Shown here piece by piece: positions 11,391 to 23,035 of a stretch of 64,000 bases of DNA. Source of the DNA: Chaenocephalus aceratus (Eukaryota > Chordata > Actinopteri > Perciformes > Channichthyidae); NCBI GenBank assembly GCA_023974075.1, contig JAMFTG010000071.1, forward strand, positions 62,001 to 126,000. The letters run 5' to 3'. Within the stretch, counting starts at the first letter, position 1; every line of letters starts with the position of its first letter. Both the position numbers and the translations under genes were made by a program. Below the pieces are notes generated by a model that worked only from the letters and a program-made list of their open reading frames with translations, made no database searches and had not been told where the DNA came from.

Positions 11391-11450
11391 TGCGAGGCTC
11401 TGCGAGGCTCTGCGAGGCTCTGCGAGGCTCTGCGAGGCTCTGCGAGGCTC
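11391..11450 (+). repeat. 10-bp tandem repeat (TGCGAGGCTC) x6
   Basis: Six perfect copies of TGCGAGGCTC. The minus-strand open frame across it (11260-11469) has the resulting repetitive SLAEPRRAS-like peptide and is not a credible gene. Confidence 0.98.
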
Positions 11451-11482
11451 CGGTGAGTTTACAGTTCATGCTCCACTTAGTG

Positions 11483-11539
11483 TAAAGTGTTGCTCGGATT
11501 GTCTAGTGGGGTCCACTAGCCAATCCGAGCAACACTTTA
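11483..11539. repeat. 57-nt near-perfect hairpin
   Basis: TAAAGTGTTGCTCGGATTG and then CTAGTGG pair with CCACTAG and CAATCCGAGCAACACTTTA around a GGT loop, with one mismatch. It may be the junction of two inverted repeat copies or a small foldback. No T-run or gene context suggests a transcription role. Confidence 0.9.
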
Positions 11540-11561
11540 GCATTTATTTGAAAGAACATGT

Positions 11562-11772
11562 TCTTAAAAAGGGCGGGCAAATTTGACATTGTCCAAATAT
11601 CTCCATTTTCACACCGCTGAATCATTGGGTTGGATGCATGAAAACATTCAAGTATCAGCTCCCAGTATCTTTGCATTGTGGAGATATAACCTTTTACATT
11701 TCAAATACCCCAGATCCTGCAGTTAAGTATTGAAGTTGACGTACACTTAGAATACCCTACTGATGGACACGG
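11562..11772 (+). repeat. 211-bp direct repeat, left copy
   Basis: Shares with 12549-12760 the landmarks AAAAAGGGCGGG, TTTTCACACCGCTGAATC, AAGTATCAGCTCCCAGTATC, TACATTTCAAATACCCCAG and CCTACTGATGGACACGGT. The two copies flank dispersed element X. They could be an old local duplication or remnants of a larger element into which X inserted. Confidence 0.85.
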
Positions 11773-12546
11773 TACTCTGTATCAAGATTGATGCAAAACA
11801 AGTGAAATTTGAAGAAAAAACCCCACTTCTGGGGTCATTTGGGGGCATTTTCCATATCTCTGGCCACCCTCGGTCGATTTTGATGATTGATACCTCTTTT
11901 TAACCGTTAGAGCCAATAGAATCGAGAGGGAAGTTCCTAAAATCCCTCTAAACATTACCCATTGGTGAATTAGTGATGCGTAGCCAGAATGCCCAAAACC
12001 CGAAGCTGGGTTGTAGCTCTCACAAGCATGCATATGAAATCTCCGTTTTTGACAAAAATGGAACGATGGATTATCAGTAATCATTTCAAAGAGACACAGA
12101 CACATTGGATTAACCTATGGAGTAACCTTCAGCAGCGTTTTTATCGTTTTAATGCCATTGAACACAACTTCTGATCAGAAAACAGCAAAGGTAAGACATA
12201 TTCCAGTTTTTGCTCCGTAAAGCTACGTTGTGTGATGTCTGGGTTCACTTCCCCTGTTGCAAGTTTTGTTAGCTCAGTGATGATACTAATACCTCTAGAA
12301 TATGTGGAATCTCAGCTTGCTTGCTGATATCTTGTTTGTGAATATCCGGCAAGTAATATATTATTTCTACCGTGAGTTCTATGCTAGGTGGGTTAGCATA
12401 TTTTCGCTCAGAGCTCATTCTTGTGGGACTTGTATTTTGTTTCGGTAAAAACGGTTCATATCGTCAGTTAGCTGAGTTTCTTCCCGTTAAGTGGATATGA
12501 CACATTAATAAGTTGTTAAATGTTAAGAAGCCCTGAGACACATTTT
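11773..12546 (+). mobile_element. Dispersed repeat X, reference copy (unclassified, non-coding)
   Basis: Starts near GTACTCTGTATCAAGATTG and runs to GAAGCCCTGAGACAC. Its left 350-450 bases recur downstream of OR1, OR2 and OR3 in plus orientation (14640, 24225, 35150), and the whole element recurs in inverted form upstream of OR2, OR3 and OR4, interrupted there by other insertions. This copy is the least interrupted and serves as the empty-site reference. No coding potential is recognised (11782-12105 minus and 11989-12174 plus have no known domain). Confidence 0.7.
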
Positions 12547-12548
12547 CA

Positions 12549-12760
12549 TGAAAAAGGGCGGGAAAATTAGACATTGTCCGAACGTCTCCGTTTTCACACC
12601 GCTGAATCCTTGCGTTGGATCCATGAAAAAATTCAAGTATCAGCTCCCAGTATCTTTGCATTGTGGAGATATAATCTTTTACATTTCAAATACCCCAGAT
12701 CCTGCAGTTAAGTATTTGAAGTGGACGTACACTTAGAATACCCTACTGATGGACACGGTG
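12549..12760 (+). repeat. 211-bp direct repeat, right copy
   Basis: Second copy of the 11562-11772 repeat, with scattered substitutions. It follows directly on element X. Confidence 0.85.
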
Positions 12761-13452
12761 TATTCAAAGTGGAAGCCTTGCGCCTCTCTGTGTATTTCGT
12801 CACGAACGAACCCACCATCCATTTCACCTGGCTCACAATGTAAACACCACTGATAGAAAGGGGGAGAGCTATCGATGACTGCACGTGGCGCCGGCCATTG
12901 AACACAGTGATGAGTCGTGGAGACAAACAAATATTTTTTTATATTTATTTAATGATTTTAAAACTTTTGGTGTACTTTGGTGATGTTTGGACTTTCTCTG
13001 TCATCCCCACTGTTAACACTACTTGACCCTAAGGGCAAGGTCTGTTAGTTGGTTACTATGGTACCTTCTGTGGGATGTCTGTTTGGACATGTTGTCGACA
13101 TGAACAGGTTTAAAAGCCGATATTGAAGCAGCCTCCCTTTAGTTCCTGCAGCACTGCTGGTGACTAATGTTGTGCTGTGTGTAAGGTAATTATTTCTCTG
13201 TCATCTAAAATAATCTATGTAATTTACAAAGACTGGGCAGCAAGGGTTTACGTTTTTTCTGGATTCTGATATGTTTTTTTTCTATGCGTTTGATCAATTT
13301 TAACAAGAGCAACCAAAAAATCTGTGTTTTCATTTCATTTTGCAGATAGAAAAAAACAATGCCTTTTCAATCAAACACAATGTCTTCTTCGTTTCAGAGT
13401 TAAAAGATGAGAAGCAAATCATTGGACAATTGTTTTCTCTCCTAAAACTACA
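12761..13452. other. OR1 5' flank, no gene recognised
   Basis: This flank is unlike the flank shared by OR2, OR3 and OR4. A GTGTAAGGTAATT sequence near 13180 could be a 5' splice site of a non-coding exon, by analogy with the intron seen at OR2-OR3, but this is weak. Confidence 0.4.
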
Positions 13453-14416
13453 ATGATCGTGAATTCTACTTTATCCTACTTTCTTCTTAGCACTTATATC
13501 CACGTTGGGAATTTGAGGGTACTTGTACTTTATGATAACTACATTTGTATACATTGTGATTGTTGTTGCCAACACGTCTCTGATTGTGGTTATCTGTGTG
13601 AACAGGAGCTTACATGAACCTATGTACCTTTTTCTGTGCAGCCTGTTTGTAAATGAACTGTATGGTAGTACAGGGTTGTTTCCATTCCTTCTGGTTCAGA
13701 TCCTCTCTGACATTCACACTGTCTCTGCTCCGCTCTGCTTCCTGCAGATTTTCTGCTTGTTTACATATGTACATATACAATTTTGTAATTTAGCCCTCAT
13801 GTCTTATGACAGATATCTTGCTATCTGTTATCCTCTGCAATATAACACTCGTATGACTTCTAACAAGGCGGTCATCTTCATTATTCTCGTTTGGTTGTAC
13901 TCTTTTGTGAAGTTCATGATAACCTTATCCTTAAATATCCGTTTGACACTTTGTGGAAACATCATTAACAGTTTGTATTGTCATAACTACCTTGTTGTTA
14001 AATTGGCATGTTCTGACACTCAGGTGAACAATATTTATGGATATTTTGGTACTTTTCTCACAATCTTTGTCCCTCTCTTTCCAATCCTCTTCTCGTACAT
14101 GAGGATCCTCAGAGTGTGTTTCTCTGGCTCCAAACAGACCAGACAGAAAGCTGTCAGTACCTGCACACCTCACCTTGTTTCCCTCCTCAACTTCTCTTTT
14201 GGCTGCAGCTTTGAAATGTTTCAGAGTAGATTTGATATGAGCGGTGTTCCCAGTGTGCTGCGTATTGTTCTGTCACTGTATTTTCTCATCATACAGCCAC
14301 TAATGAACCCTGTCATGTACGGACTGCAAATGTCAAAGCTAAGAAACATATGTAAACATGTGCTCCGTTATAAACTGTTGGCTGGTGGCAGAAATAACAA
14401 AAGTGTCAGTGAATGA
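13453..14416 (+). pseudogene. Olfactory receptor OR1, frameshifted near codon 22
   Basis: A fish-type olfactory receptor, a seven-helix GPCR of olfactory neurons. From the ATG at 13523 it reads 297 residues with LHEPMY after helix 1, MSYDRYLAIC at the end of helix 3, the TCTPHL block before helix 6 and PLMNPVMY in helix 7. The natural start is the ATG at 13453 (MIVNSTLSYF, aligning with MISNSTPLTV of OR4), but that frame is lost at the GGG of 13517-13519, where OR2-OR4 have GG. Removing one G would align all residues across helix 1. Either the gene is dead, or the extra G is a sequencing error, or translation starts at 13523 without the N-terminal NST glycosylation site. ATTAAA at 14435 may be the poly(A) signal. 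Its ECL2-helix 5 region (YGYFGTFLTIF) differs from the other three; its 3' end matches OR2. Confidence 0.85.
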
Positions 14417-14639
14417 ATGTCTTGAAATATTCTGATTAAACATGTATCTAAGTGGTATTTTTACCATGTTTATAACCCTGACTGTTAGTGTTGATTGTAA
14501 ATAGTACTACTACCACTAGTAGTAGTAGTCGGCAGGTTACTTGATACTCAAGGTTTTAACAGTTGTCGTCTCAAAAGTTTGAAATACCCTTATTATCAAT
14601 GTTCCCAGTTAAAATGAAAATGTGGTGAAACATTGTTAA

Positions 14640-15145
14640 ACTGTTAACCCCTAAAAGCTGTAGAAATCCAAACGATAACATATAATAAGTACTCTGTATC
14701 AAGATTGATGCAAAACAAGTGACATTTTACCACTTACAACACTTCTGGGGTCATTTGGGTGAATTTTCCATATCTCTGGCCCTCCTCAATCGATTTTGAT
14801 GATTGACACCTCTTTTGAACCGTTAGAGCCAATAGAATCGAGAGGGAAGTTCCGAAAATCCATCTAAACATTACCCATTGGTGAATGAGTGATGCGTAGC
14901 CAGAAGGCCCAAAACCGGAAGCTGGCTTGTAGCTCTAATAGCAGCCAAAAGGAAATCTTAGTTTTTGACAAAAATGGAATGATGGATGATCAGTAATCAT
15001 TTCAAAGTGACACAGACACATTGGATTAACCTATGGATTAACCTTCAGCAGCGTTTTTATCGTTTGAATGCCATTGAAGACAACTTCTGATCAGAAAACA
15101 GCAACGGCAAGACTGATTTTCCGTGTTTGCTCCGTAAAGCTACGT
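14640..15145 (+). mobile_element. Element X fragment downstream of OR1 (cassette 1)
   Basis: Contains ACTCTGTATCAAGATTGATG and the blocks matching 11773-12225. It is cut at GCTACGTTGTGTGAT, where the 3' end of the minus-strand LINE begins. A TAG-rich short palindrome lies between OR1 and this copy (about 14504-14530). Confidence 0.75.
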
Positions 15146-18100
15146 TGTGTGATAATAAATTAATAATAATAATAAATTATATTTTTATAGCGCTTTTCTC
15201 TGGCTCAAAGATGCTTTACAGTGTGAGGGGGGGTCGACAAACAAGGAGAGGCAAAAACAAACAAAAACAACAAATCAAACAAAAAATAAATAATATAAAC
15301 AGAAAAGGCTGTCAAGAGGAAATTGATTGAGAGTTGAAGAGAAGGGTTTTGAGGTGGTACTGGAACGGGGTGAGGGACTCAGAGTCACGGATGTCTTGGG
15401 GAGGGAATTCCAGAGCTTCGGGGCTGCCACAGAGAAGGCTCTGTCCCCAAAGCTCCGGAGTTTGGCCCTGGGGGTGGAAAGCAAACCGGCTGAGGTGGAT
15501 CTGAGGGTCCGGGGAGGATGATGAGGTCAGTGAGTTAGGGGGGGGGGCAGATGTGGAGGAGTTCAGTTTTATTGCTGTTGAGTTTGAGGAAGTTGTGTTG
15601 CATCCAGGATTTTATTGCAGTCCGACAGGAGTCGATGTGGGTGATGAAGAGGAGGGGGCCGAGTACTGAACCTTGGGGAACACCTTGGGTGACTGAAGCT
15701 GTGGCAGAGGAGTTGTTTTTGAGGGAGATGAAGTGGGATCTGTCGGAGAGGTAGGACTGGAGCCACCTGACTGCAGTACCTTCGATACCGATATCCTGGA
15801 GTCGGGTCTGCAGGATGGTGTGGCTCACGGTATCGAAGGATGCACTCGGGTCGAGGAGGATGAAGATGTTGAGGTAACCGGTGTCAGCAGAGGTGAGGAG
15901 GTCATTGAGGACTTTGATGAGGGCTGTTTCGGTGCTGTGGTGGGGACGAAAACCAGACTGAAGGGGTTCAAAAAGCTGGTTGGTTTGGAGATGGCGGTGG
16001 AGTTTTTTGGAGATGATGCATTCTATTGTTTTTGAGAGAAAGGGGAGGTTGGAGATGTGGCGGTAATTACTGAGGGAGGAGGGATCAAGACCGGGTTTCT
16101 TGAGGATGGGAGTGACAGCAGCAGTTTTGAAGGCAGAGGGAACGGTTCCTTGGGACAGGGAGGAGTGGAAGAGGTTGACAAGGTAGGGGCAGAGGACGGG
16201 GAGGCAGGACTTCAGTAGAGGGGTCGGGTAGAGGGTCAATCGTGCAGGTTGTGGGTTTGGAGGAGTTGATCAGTTTGATGATTTCAGGGGAGGTAACCAG
16301 AATGAACTGGGAGAGGCGGCCGTGGGGAGGAGGAGTCAGGAGGTCAAGGGAGACGGAGGGAGAAATTGTGGCGGTGGATGTTGGGGGAGATGTTTGTGTG
16401 TCAGATGCAGCGGATAGGGAGAGATTAATGGCAGTGATTTTGTCAGAGAAAAACTGGAGGAATGAACTGCATAAAGTGGAAGTGGAGGAAGGGAGGGTGT
16501 CAGCACGGGGTTTGAGGAGCTTGTTGACGCTGGGTAAGAGGGTCCTGGGGTTACGGGAGGGGTCGGTAAAGATGGTGGAGAGGTAAGCAGTTGTTGTGGC
16601 AGTGAGGGCGTCTCTGTAGGTAGTGAGATGGAGTTTGTAGGATTCATGGTGAACTGTGAGGGATGATTTCATGGTTAGGCGTTCAAGCTGGCCGCCGGTT
16701 TGCTTCAGCTTACGGAGTGCAGGGGTGAACCAGGGTGAGGAGGTTTTAAAAGTGAAATTGTTCCTTTTGAGGGGGGCCATGCTGTTGAGGGAGGCGAGTA
16801 GGGTGGAATTAAGGTGGTTGAGTTGTTCATCTGGTGAGCTGAGGTTCGAGTCCAGGGGGTAGAGGATAGCAGGTCAGAGAGGTGCTGGGGATCGACAGAG
16901 CGTAAATTACGGGAGGTGATATTCCTGGATGGGGGGGTGGCGGACAGGGGAGGCAATGGTGAACTATATGAGTTTGTGGTCAGAGAGGGGGCAGGGGTGG
17001 AGGTCGAGTACTGGGAGGTTGGTGGAGCAGACAAAGTCAACGATGTGTCCTTTATCATGGGTGGGGAATGTCACATGTTGTGTAAGTGAGAAATTGTCCA
17101 GAAGGGAGGAGAATTCAGAAGCGTGCTTGCAGCTGGGGGAGTCCATGTGGATGTTGAGGTCGCAGAGGAGTAACAGACGTGGGGAGAGGGATGAAGCAAT
17201 GATGAGGAGTTCAGTGAGATCAGAGAGGAAGGAGGGGTGTGGGTTGGGGGGCCGGTACATGAGGATAACTGGCATACCTCATTCACACCAACGCAACTCC
17301 GGTTCAAGCTCCATGCTAGAGCTTTTCAGGTTCAGAACCGGTTCTTCGGTTCAGCTCCGGCTCTTTTCACACTGCCCAGAGTCCGACTGGCGCTGCGTCA
17401 CTGCGTCATAGTTTGCGTCATAGTTTGCGTCATGACGTAACCGTTTGCGTGCCTGCTTCATGAAGCCAAACCGCGCGGAAACCCCGCGCAGCTCACACCG
17501 ACAACAACAACAATGGAAGATTGTGCTCCAGCTTCCTCTGTGCCTCTTCGGAAGACCAGATTCCCAGTAGGTAGCTGGTCTCTTCAGTGGACCACTGCTG
17601 CTTGTTAAGTTGCTCCATCGTTGTGTACAAGCTGGATAAAACGCCGGCTTTTTGTTGTTGTTTAGGAGTTGATCCCGCCCCCTCCCCCGCCTCGACATAA
17701 GCGGTGCTTTTGCTCTAGCCGGACCATTTTTTGGTGCTTGAAACGAACCGGATTCCAGAGCTAAGAGGCTGCTCCGCTGCGGGATGAACAGGAAAACCTG
17801 GTGCTTTTCAAGCTCCAGCTCCGAACCGGCCCTGAAACACCGTTGGTGTGAATGAGGTATGAGTGAAGGAGGGGCTTTGAAAGCGAGGAATTTAAAGGAT
17901 GATACTGAGAGGAGGGTGAGTTCTATAGTCCAGATGTTCTGGTTGTGGATGACAGCCAGCCCACCACCACCACGGCGTGAGGGGCGGGGTTTAGTGATGT
18001 AATTAAAACCAAGGGGGGATGTTTGATTGAGGGAGACGAAGCAATTGGGTTGTTGCCAGGTTTCAGTGAGCAGAAGGAAGTCGATGGATTTGTCCAGAAT

Positions 18101-18488
18101 TAGTTTGTGAAGGATGTGGGCTTTATTGTTAAGTGACCGGATATTGAGGAGGGCAAGATTGGTCAAGTGGGGGTTTGGAGGTGTGGTGACAGGCTGGAGA
18201 GGTATAAGGTTGTCCAGGTTAGCAGCACGGGGGTGGGCACGAGAGGGGGGGCGGTGGAGCAGAGATGGGGGGCTTGATGGTGGGCAGAAATGGCTTGTTA
18301 TATGTGTTGGGAGGCGGAGGGGAGTGGGATCCGCTCCGGGTAAGAGGAGCAGTAGGAGTTGTGGTCTGATGACGCGTCAGGTGTGCGACAGTGCGTTGGG
18401 TAGAGCAGATGGATGCTATGGATTTTCCGTGCTGAAAGTAAACAAAACTGCGGCGGGTGCTTCGGTGAATGTAGCGGGGTCGACGAAG
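15146..18488 (-). mobile_element. L2-clade LINE (cassette 1), dead, minus strand
   Basis: Non-LTR retrotransposon. On the minus strand, from right to left, there is an endonuclease start (LALLNIRSLNNKAHILHKL ... LLLTETWQQ, ~18166), the second endonuclease half (VILMYRPPNPHPSF ... CDLNIHMD, ~17275-16964) and the reverse transcriptase (PISNLPFLSKTIE-type motif, FQSGFRP-HSTETAL-type, LLDPSASFDTVSH, GVPQGSVLGPLLF, ~16239-15540). Then comes FLKLNSNKTELLHI and a short C-terminus ending near 15275. The 3' end is an (ATT)n tract at ~15155-15180, as in L2/CR1 elements. The YADD catalytic box expected between GPLLF and the NFLKLN block is absent (internal deletion), with several frameshifts. A MITE splits the endonuclease. 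Open frames on the plus strand here are mirror images. Confidence 0.9.
17276..17858. mobile_element. 583-bp MITE inside the LINE (cassette 1)
   Basis: Terminal inverted repeats ACCTCATTCACACCAACG and CGTTGGTGTGAATGAGGT. Subterminal DNA is rich in GGTTCAGAACCGGTTC-like motifs. Removing the insert plus one AT restores the LINE reading frame, so the target duplication is probably AT (TA is also possible by position). No transposase is seen; superfamily unresolved. Confidence 0.85.
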
Positions 18489-20398
18489 GGCTAGATTTTA
18501 AGGCATTGCATTCTGAACACCAATGACAAGGAAATACGAGGTAGATCTATCTATCCTATTCAACCTTGGCCAACTGTATATGTAGCCTCCCCCCACCTTC
18601 TATGGGCGCCCAACCGGGTCCTGTCCAGGTTTGAGGAGTGTAAATCCTGTATTAGGGTGGGGTCCAAAATCTGATGACGGGGCAGCCAGCAAAGCTCCTT
18701 CAGACCAGTCCACGAGGTACTGCAAAGCGGCCTGAAGGCGGACATCCAGAAGACACCAGACAGTTTCATCATTGATCATCTGAGGAGGCGGAGGAGCTAC
18801 CAAGGTAGTTGGGCACTCCAAGAGGATTGGTTAGAGGTGGTAGACAGTCTACGTGTCTAAACAGTCAATTATTGTATGGATGACTGTGTTTCCATTGGAT
18901 GGTGGAAGATGGGTGACGAAGTCCAAGGAAATGCGAAACCACGGATAGCTAGGAATGGGCAAAGGACAGAGCAGACCTTAAGGAAATTGGGTTTAGGCCT
19001 TATTCTGGGCACACATTGAACAGGCATAAATAAACTCACATATGTCTCTTTCCATGTTTGGCCACCAAAAATGCTGGTGGAGGAAGTTGAGCGTCCCCAA
19101 ATACTGGGTGGAGGGGGCCCAGAATTCTCCTCCTGCACCGTCCTCATGATGGCGTCATGAAAGAGCCCTGCCTTGTTTTTTCAAATTGTTACTACCATGG
19201 TCAGCTTCCCCTTTAGGGGCTAGTGTCCTCCATCAGGCTTCCCTGTGAAGACTTATAAGTTCCAAGCATATGATGAAGCAGCATCACAGGAAGCCCTGAT
19301 CTTTATTCCATATTTTAAGATTAAGACATTAAATACTGCCTGAAGGGGCAGCAGCCGCTGATCAGTGGTAACATTAGGCTCAGGGTTGTGAAACAGGCGG
19401 TGCATTCACATGTCCGACACTGTCCTGATGATCTCTGCAGTCCAGCTATTCTGTTGTCTCATTTGTCAAAGAGGATATTCCTGCAAATGATGTGGAGGTT
19501 TTCCAGAGATATTGTTGCACGGAAGAGTTGTCTGGCAATGTCTTTATCCCACATAGATGCAGTGGGTCCCCCATTGGACTTGAAAACTCCTACAGGGATA
19601 CAAACCCCAAAAAATGCATGTCAATGGATTTGGTCCATCTCCTTGCTTTGTCCAACAATACTTCTTCCTCCCAAATGAATGCCATCAAAGAGGATTTTCT
19701 GAATGTAATCCAGGAGGAAAAGAAGACTTTAAGTCCTGCACATGAGTATTCACTATCCGTGTTGGCCCCGGTGCCAACTTGATCACATTAGAAACTATAC
19801 GGGTCGCCGCATTTATTGGGCAAGAAGACAACTAAATTTGCCCATATTTTTACATCCATATTTCTCCTCTTGCTAGCCGCTGATGGTCCACACTACCAGC
19901 CGGCAAAGCTAAGGGCAGGGCAGCGTGAAGGTGGACAGGACCTACAATGTCCACTGATGCTTGGGTAAACTGGACACCGCTGGACACCGCTGGACACCGC
20001 TGGACACCGCTGGACACCGCTGGACCGCCACTACTGAACTTCAAAACATTTGCTGAAGCCAAGTCATTCTTGCGATTAAGTTGATGATAGTGAGTGGATG
20101 GAAAAAAAAATCTAGTGAAATAAGGGCCCCCTCCATGATTCTTTTGGACACCTGGAAGGTTAAGTTAAAAGCCTTGGGAGTCCAAATGCATTCCGAGCGC
20201 CCCGAAAACAGTGATCCTAAAATGTCTTTAAAGAATTCAGTGGGGAATCCGTCTAATAGTAGTGTTGTGTGAAAATATAATTTAGAGTTTCCTTTCACCC
20301 GTTTGGTTCTGTAAAGATTTGTCCTCTTTTGTTTTAAGTTGATTTGCTAGGTTTGTCAATATCTTTCACCTGTTCAGCCAGGCTTTTTTTCACGAAAC
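18489..20398 (-). mobile_element. Decayed Ty3/Gypsy pol (cassette 1), minus strand
   Basis: On the minus strand around 18600-18820 a PPPPQMINDE ... LQYLVDW stretch, shifting frame into LPRHQILDPTLIQDLHSS, is the C-terminal chromodomain region of fish Gypsy Pol. Upstream on that strand (~18869-19147) a degenerate integrase tail reads like [15 protein letters not shown] plus [14 protein letters not shown] from 19150 to 20390 probably continues the same element, but I cannot assign domains. Stops and frameshifts are frequent. No flanking LTR pair is seen. A 10-bp tandem repeat lies within. Confidence 0.65.
19971..20029 (+). repeat. 10-bp VNTR (TGGACACCGC) x5
   Basis: Five perfect copies plus a partial TGGACCGCC. 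The same site has two copies at 30917-30945 and three at about 39621-39655, so repeat number changed after cassette duplication. Confidence 0.95.
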
Positions 20399-20624
20399 TG
20401 TGTCTCAGGGCTTCTTAACATTTAACAACCTATTAATGTGTCATACCCAGTTAACGGGTAGAAACTCAGCTAACTGACAAACTATTTTTAGCTAAACAAA
20501 ACACATCTCTAACACCAAGCCTCTGAATTAGCACTAAGCGAAAGAATGCTGATGCACTTAGCACAGAACTCATGGTAGAAATACTTTATTACTTATCAGA
20601 TCTGCACAAACAAGATATCAGCTA
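20399..20624 (-). mobile_element. Inverted element X, distal part (cassette 1)
   Basis: Reverse complement of about 12310-12541 (TGTCTCAGGGCTTCTTAACA ... AAACAAGATATCAGC). It is broken at 20624 by the CAGGG-ended element; the remaining inverted X sequence resumes near 22380. Confidence 0.7.
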
Positions 20625-22375
20625 CAGGGCTCGACATTAAGGACTGCCCGATGGCCCGGGGCCATCTAGTATTTAGCCTGGGCAATGAAGCCTCACCTGC
20701 TGGTTGCCCGATCAGGCAATCTATTATGCCAGTCTCATGCAGCTCGCGGATCCAGTAATGAGTGACCCGACAGTAAAACTAAACATATCTATAACTAGTT
20801 ACGGTAGTTTGAGAGGTAATTAAAATAGCTACGTGTGATATTCTAACCTGAAGTGTGTGTTTTGTCCGCTCACCGCTGCATGTGATCATGCAGAGCTTCG
20901 TGTCGACTCGTCAGCAGCAGCTGATCTCTCTCTCCCGTCAGACTTCACTCGCGTTTATGTCCATATCGATCAGATCCAGCTAGTTCTAGCTAATGATAGG
21001 ACTTCTGTCATAGTGTGCTCCATCATTCACCAGTAGTTTTCCATTCACCTGTCTCACCTGTTTTCCACACCCACACATTAGCTCACTCTCTTTCTCTTCT
21101 GCACCCATTAGCTTCTGCCAGTATTTAAACCCGCACCTGACACACACTCTTTGCCAGATTGTACTTTGCCTCATGCTTGTCTTTCCCGCGTTTGATACCA
21201 GATTGCCTACCCGGTTCCGACCCTGCCTGTCCTCGATCTGCCTGCTCTGCCTGTTCCCTGATCCTGCCTGTCCCTCGACTATCCTGTCTGGCCTGTTATC
21301 CGACCCTGCCTGTATCTACGCTGACCGCCTCGCTTACTCCCTGACCCTCTGCCTGTCCCTGACTCACCTTCTGCCCGATGTCCTCCAGTGCGTTAAACTG
21401 CTCGGTTGGTATTCCTCAGATCCAGTGGAATCTCCAATAAAGTGTATTACCAATTCTCCTTGGTTTCTCGAGTGCTGCATTTGGGTTCTCCTTAAGATTG
21501 TGACAACTACCTGCTTATTAAAAGACACCTAAACAATAAGTGTCGCTATGCAACCGGGTGAGGCCACAAAGTATAGCGCATGCATTTGTTTACATGCCCA
21601 CCGGAACCCCGAGGCATTACCAACAGATCAACACACAATCAACCCATACAGGACATCTCTTTCTCCACATTAAGTGTTAGACATTAGAATAGACTATTCT
21701 TGTCTGTCACATACTCTTCTTGTCTGTCACATAAGTGGCGCAACTGAAGCGGTATTGCGCTAAAGGGAAATTATTTTGACCGGACATTTTGACCGAAGAG
21801 ATTTAGATTTGCCGGCTAACGGGAACTCTGACGTCGCCATGTTGTGTGCTTCGTGGATGCGCTCGGCTCCTCTCGACTGCTGCTCGGGATTGCTCGGTCA
21901 GCTTCCGGATGAGGAGGCATTTGTTCGACCAACTTACAGTAGACATTACAAACATTTTTAACAGGGGCCATAATAGTGTAAATAATGTTTGTTTTGGCAG
22001 TTATAACTGAATGTAATGTTTTCTACTTTTTTCCATCTGGGAAGGCATTTGCCTTCATCAGATGGAAAGTGTCTTCACCAACAAATTAAGTATTTCTTAT
22101 AGCTATAAAGGGCAGGCAAGCGAGCAAACACAAACAAACAAGTGAACTGAAGAATACAATTGAAATTGTACACTATAATATTGTGGTGGTTCATCTTATA
22201 ATTCAGTCTAGAGAATGCACCAGACAGCATCTAAGACCTGCAACAATCTAAATGTTCTAGGGGGACGGAGGCCCCCCAAACCCTTCGTGCGTCATTTCGT
22301 CCATGCGCATTTTTCAGGGCAATCTTTATTGGGCTCAGGGCCATCTGTACATTGGCTTAGATGGCCCACATCAAA
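20625..22375. mobile_element. CAGGG-ended TIR element (cassette 1), right end lost
   Basis: The left terminus CAGGGCTCGACATTAAGGAC matches the complete copy at 40875-43277. The right terminus is missing: at ATGGCCCACATCAAAATC (~22365-22380) it joins directly to the outer end of inverted X. Internal features include a solo LTR (21006-21505) and a block with TGCCCGAT and GGGCCATCT palindromic pieces at both ends. No transposase is recognised; the frame 21776-21961 has no known domain. Confidence 0.7.
21006..21505 (+). mobile_element. Solo Ty3/Gypsy-type LTR (cassette 1)
   Basis: The 500-bp unit begins TGTCATAG and ends GTGACA. It has a TATTTAAA box (~21123), a long CCTGCCTGT-rich region typical of fish Gypsy LTRs, and an AATAAA poly(A) signal (~21436) followed by a short tail. 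Flanking pentamers are ACTTC and ACTAC, a 5-bp target duplication with one mismatch. The open frames 21159-21344 and 21173-21532 are within the LTR and not genes. Confidence 0.75.
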
Positions 22376-22834
22376 ATCAAAATCTCTCTAAAAAGGTCAA
22401 ACTTCACTTGTTTTGCATCAATCTTGATACAGGGTACTTATTATATGTCATAGTTTGGATTCCTAAAGCTTTTAGTCTACTAACCCATCATTGAAGGGTG
22501 GTTTTCACTATAATTAATGTTTTATTTTTGGACGGACACTATAATTTACATTTTTTTACTGTGTTCAATCTGAATTTACTTTAAAATAAAACAATTCTAT
22601 ATTGATTCTGACTTTTCTACATCCAACTCACAAGTTTATCATTACTTTGAGAACAAAGATTATTAATTCAACCCTTTTAGAAGATATTGTCATTTATTCT
22701 GGGAATGTCATTTTCGAGCCTGAGACCTGGAAAACAGGCTCTTGACAGGTTAAATGATATTGTGTGTATGGATAGGCTGGTCTGGGTCCTGATGGTAAGG
22801 GGCCTGGCCTGTTGGGTTCTGGTGTTCTGGAAGC

Positions 22835-23031
22835 TTTAAAGCAGCAGAAGTTTCTGCAGCTGACAGAAGGGACTGCAGCAGTCTGCAGCACAGCAGGTGA
22901 GAGACACTGCACTGTGTGTGATGTGCTCATGTTGCATTCATGTACAGTTCCTGACACACTCCGGGAGGGGGAGGTAAGTTAAGACTGTGAAGTTCAAATG
23001 TGCTCAGATATACTAACGTTTAACCTCTAAG
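22835..23031 (+). promoter_or_regulatory. OR2 promoter region, 5' UTR exon and intron
   Basis: A TTTAAA box (22835-22840) is followed by a short non-coding exon ending CAGCAG|GTGAGA, with the donor at 22897. The intron of about 135 bases carries a perfect TACTAAC branch-point-like heptamer (23011-23017) and a CTAAG acceptor ending at 23031, five bases before the ATG. OR genes commonly have 5' UTR introns. The block is conserved upstream of OR3 and OR4. Confidence 0.55.
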
Positions 23032-23035
23032 AATT

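Noticed and set aside
15327..16586. Plus-strand open frames opposite the LINE (also in cassettes 2 and 3)
   Set aside because: Mirror frames of the minus-strand LINE; the minus strand carries the recognisable endonuclease and RT motifs.
21173..21532. 119-codon Leu/Pro/Cys-rich frame (also 31931-32449 and 41453-41941)
   Set aside because: Falls inside the CCTGCC-rich solo LTR; the changes between copies do not protect a reading frame.
20625..22375. Assigning the CAGGG-ended element to hAT
   Set aside because: The complete copy in cassette 3 is flanked by a 5-bp, not an 8-bp, duplication, so the superfamily is left open.
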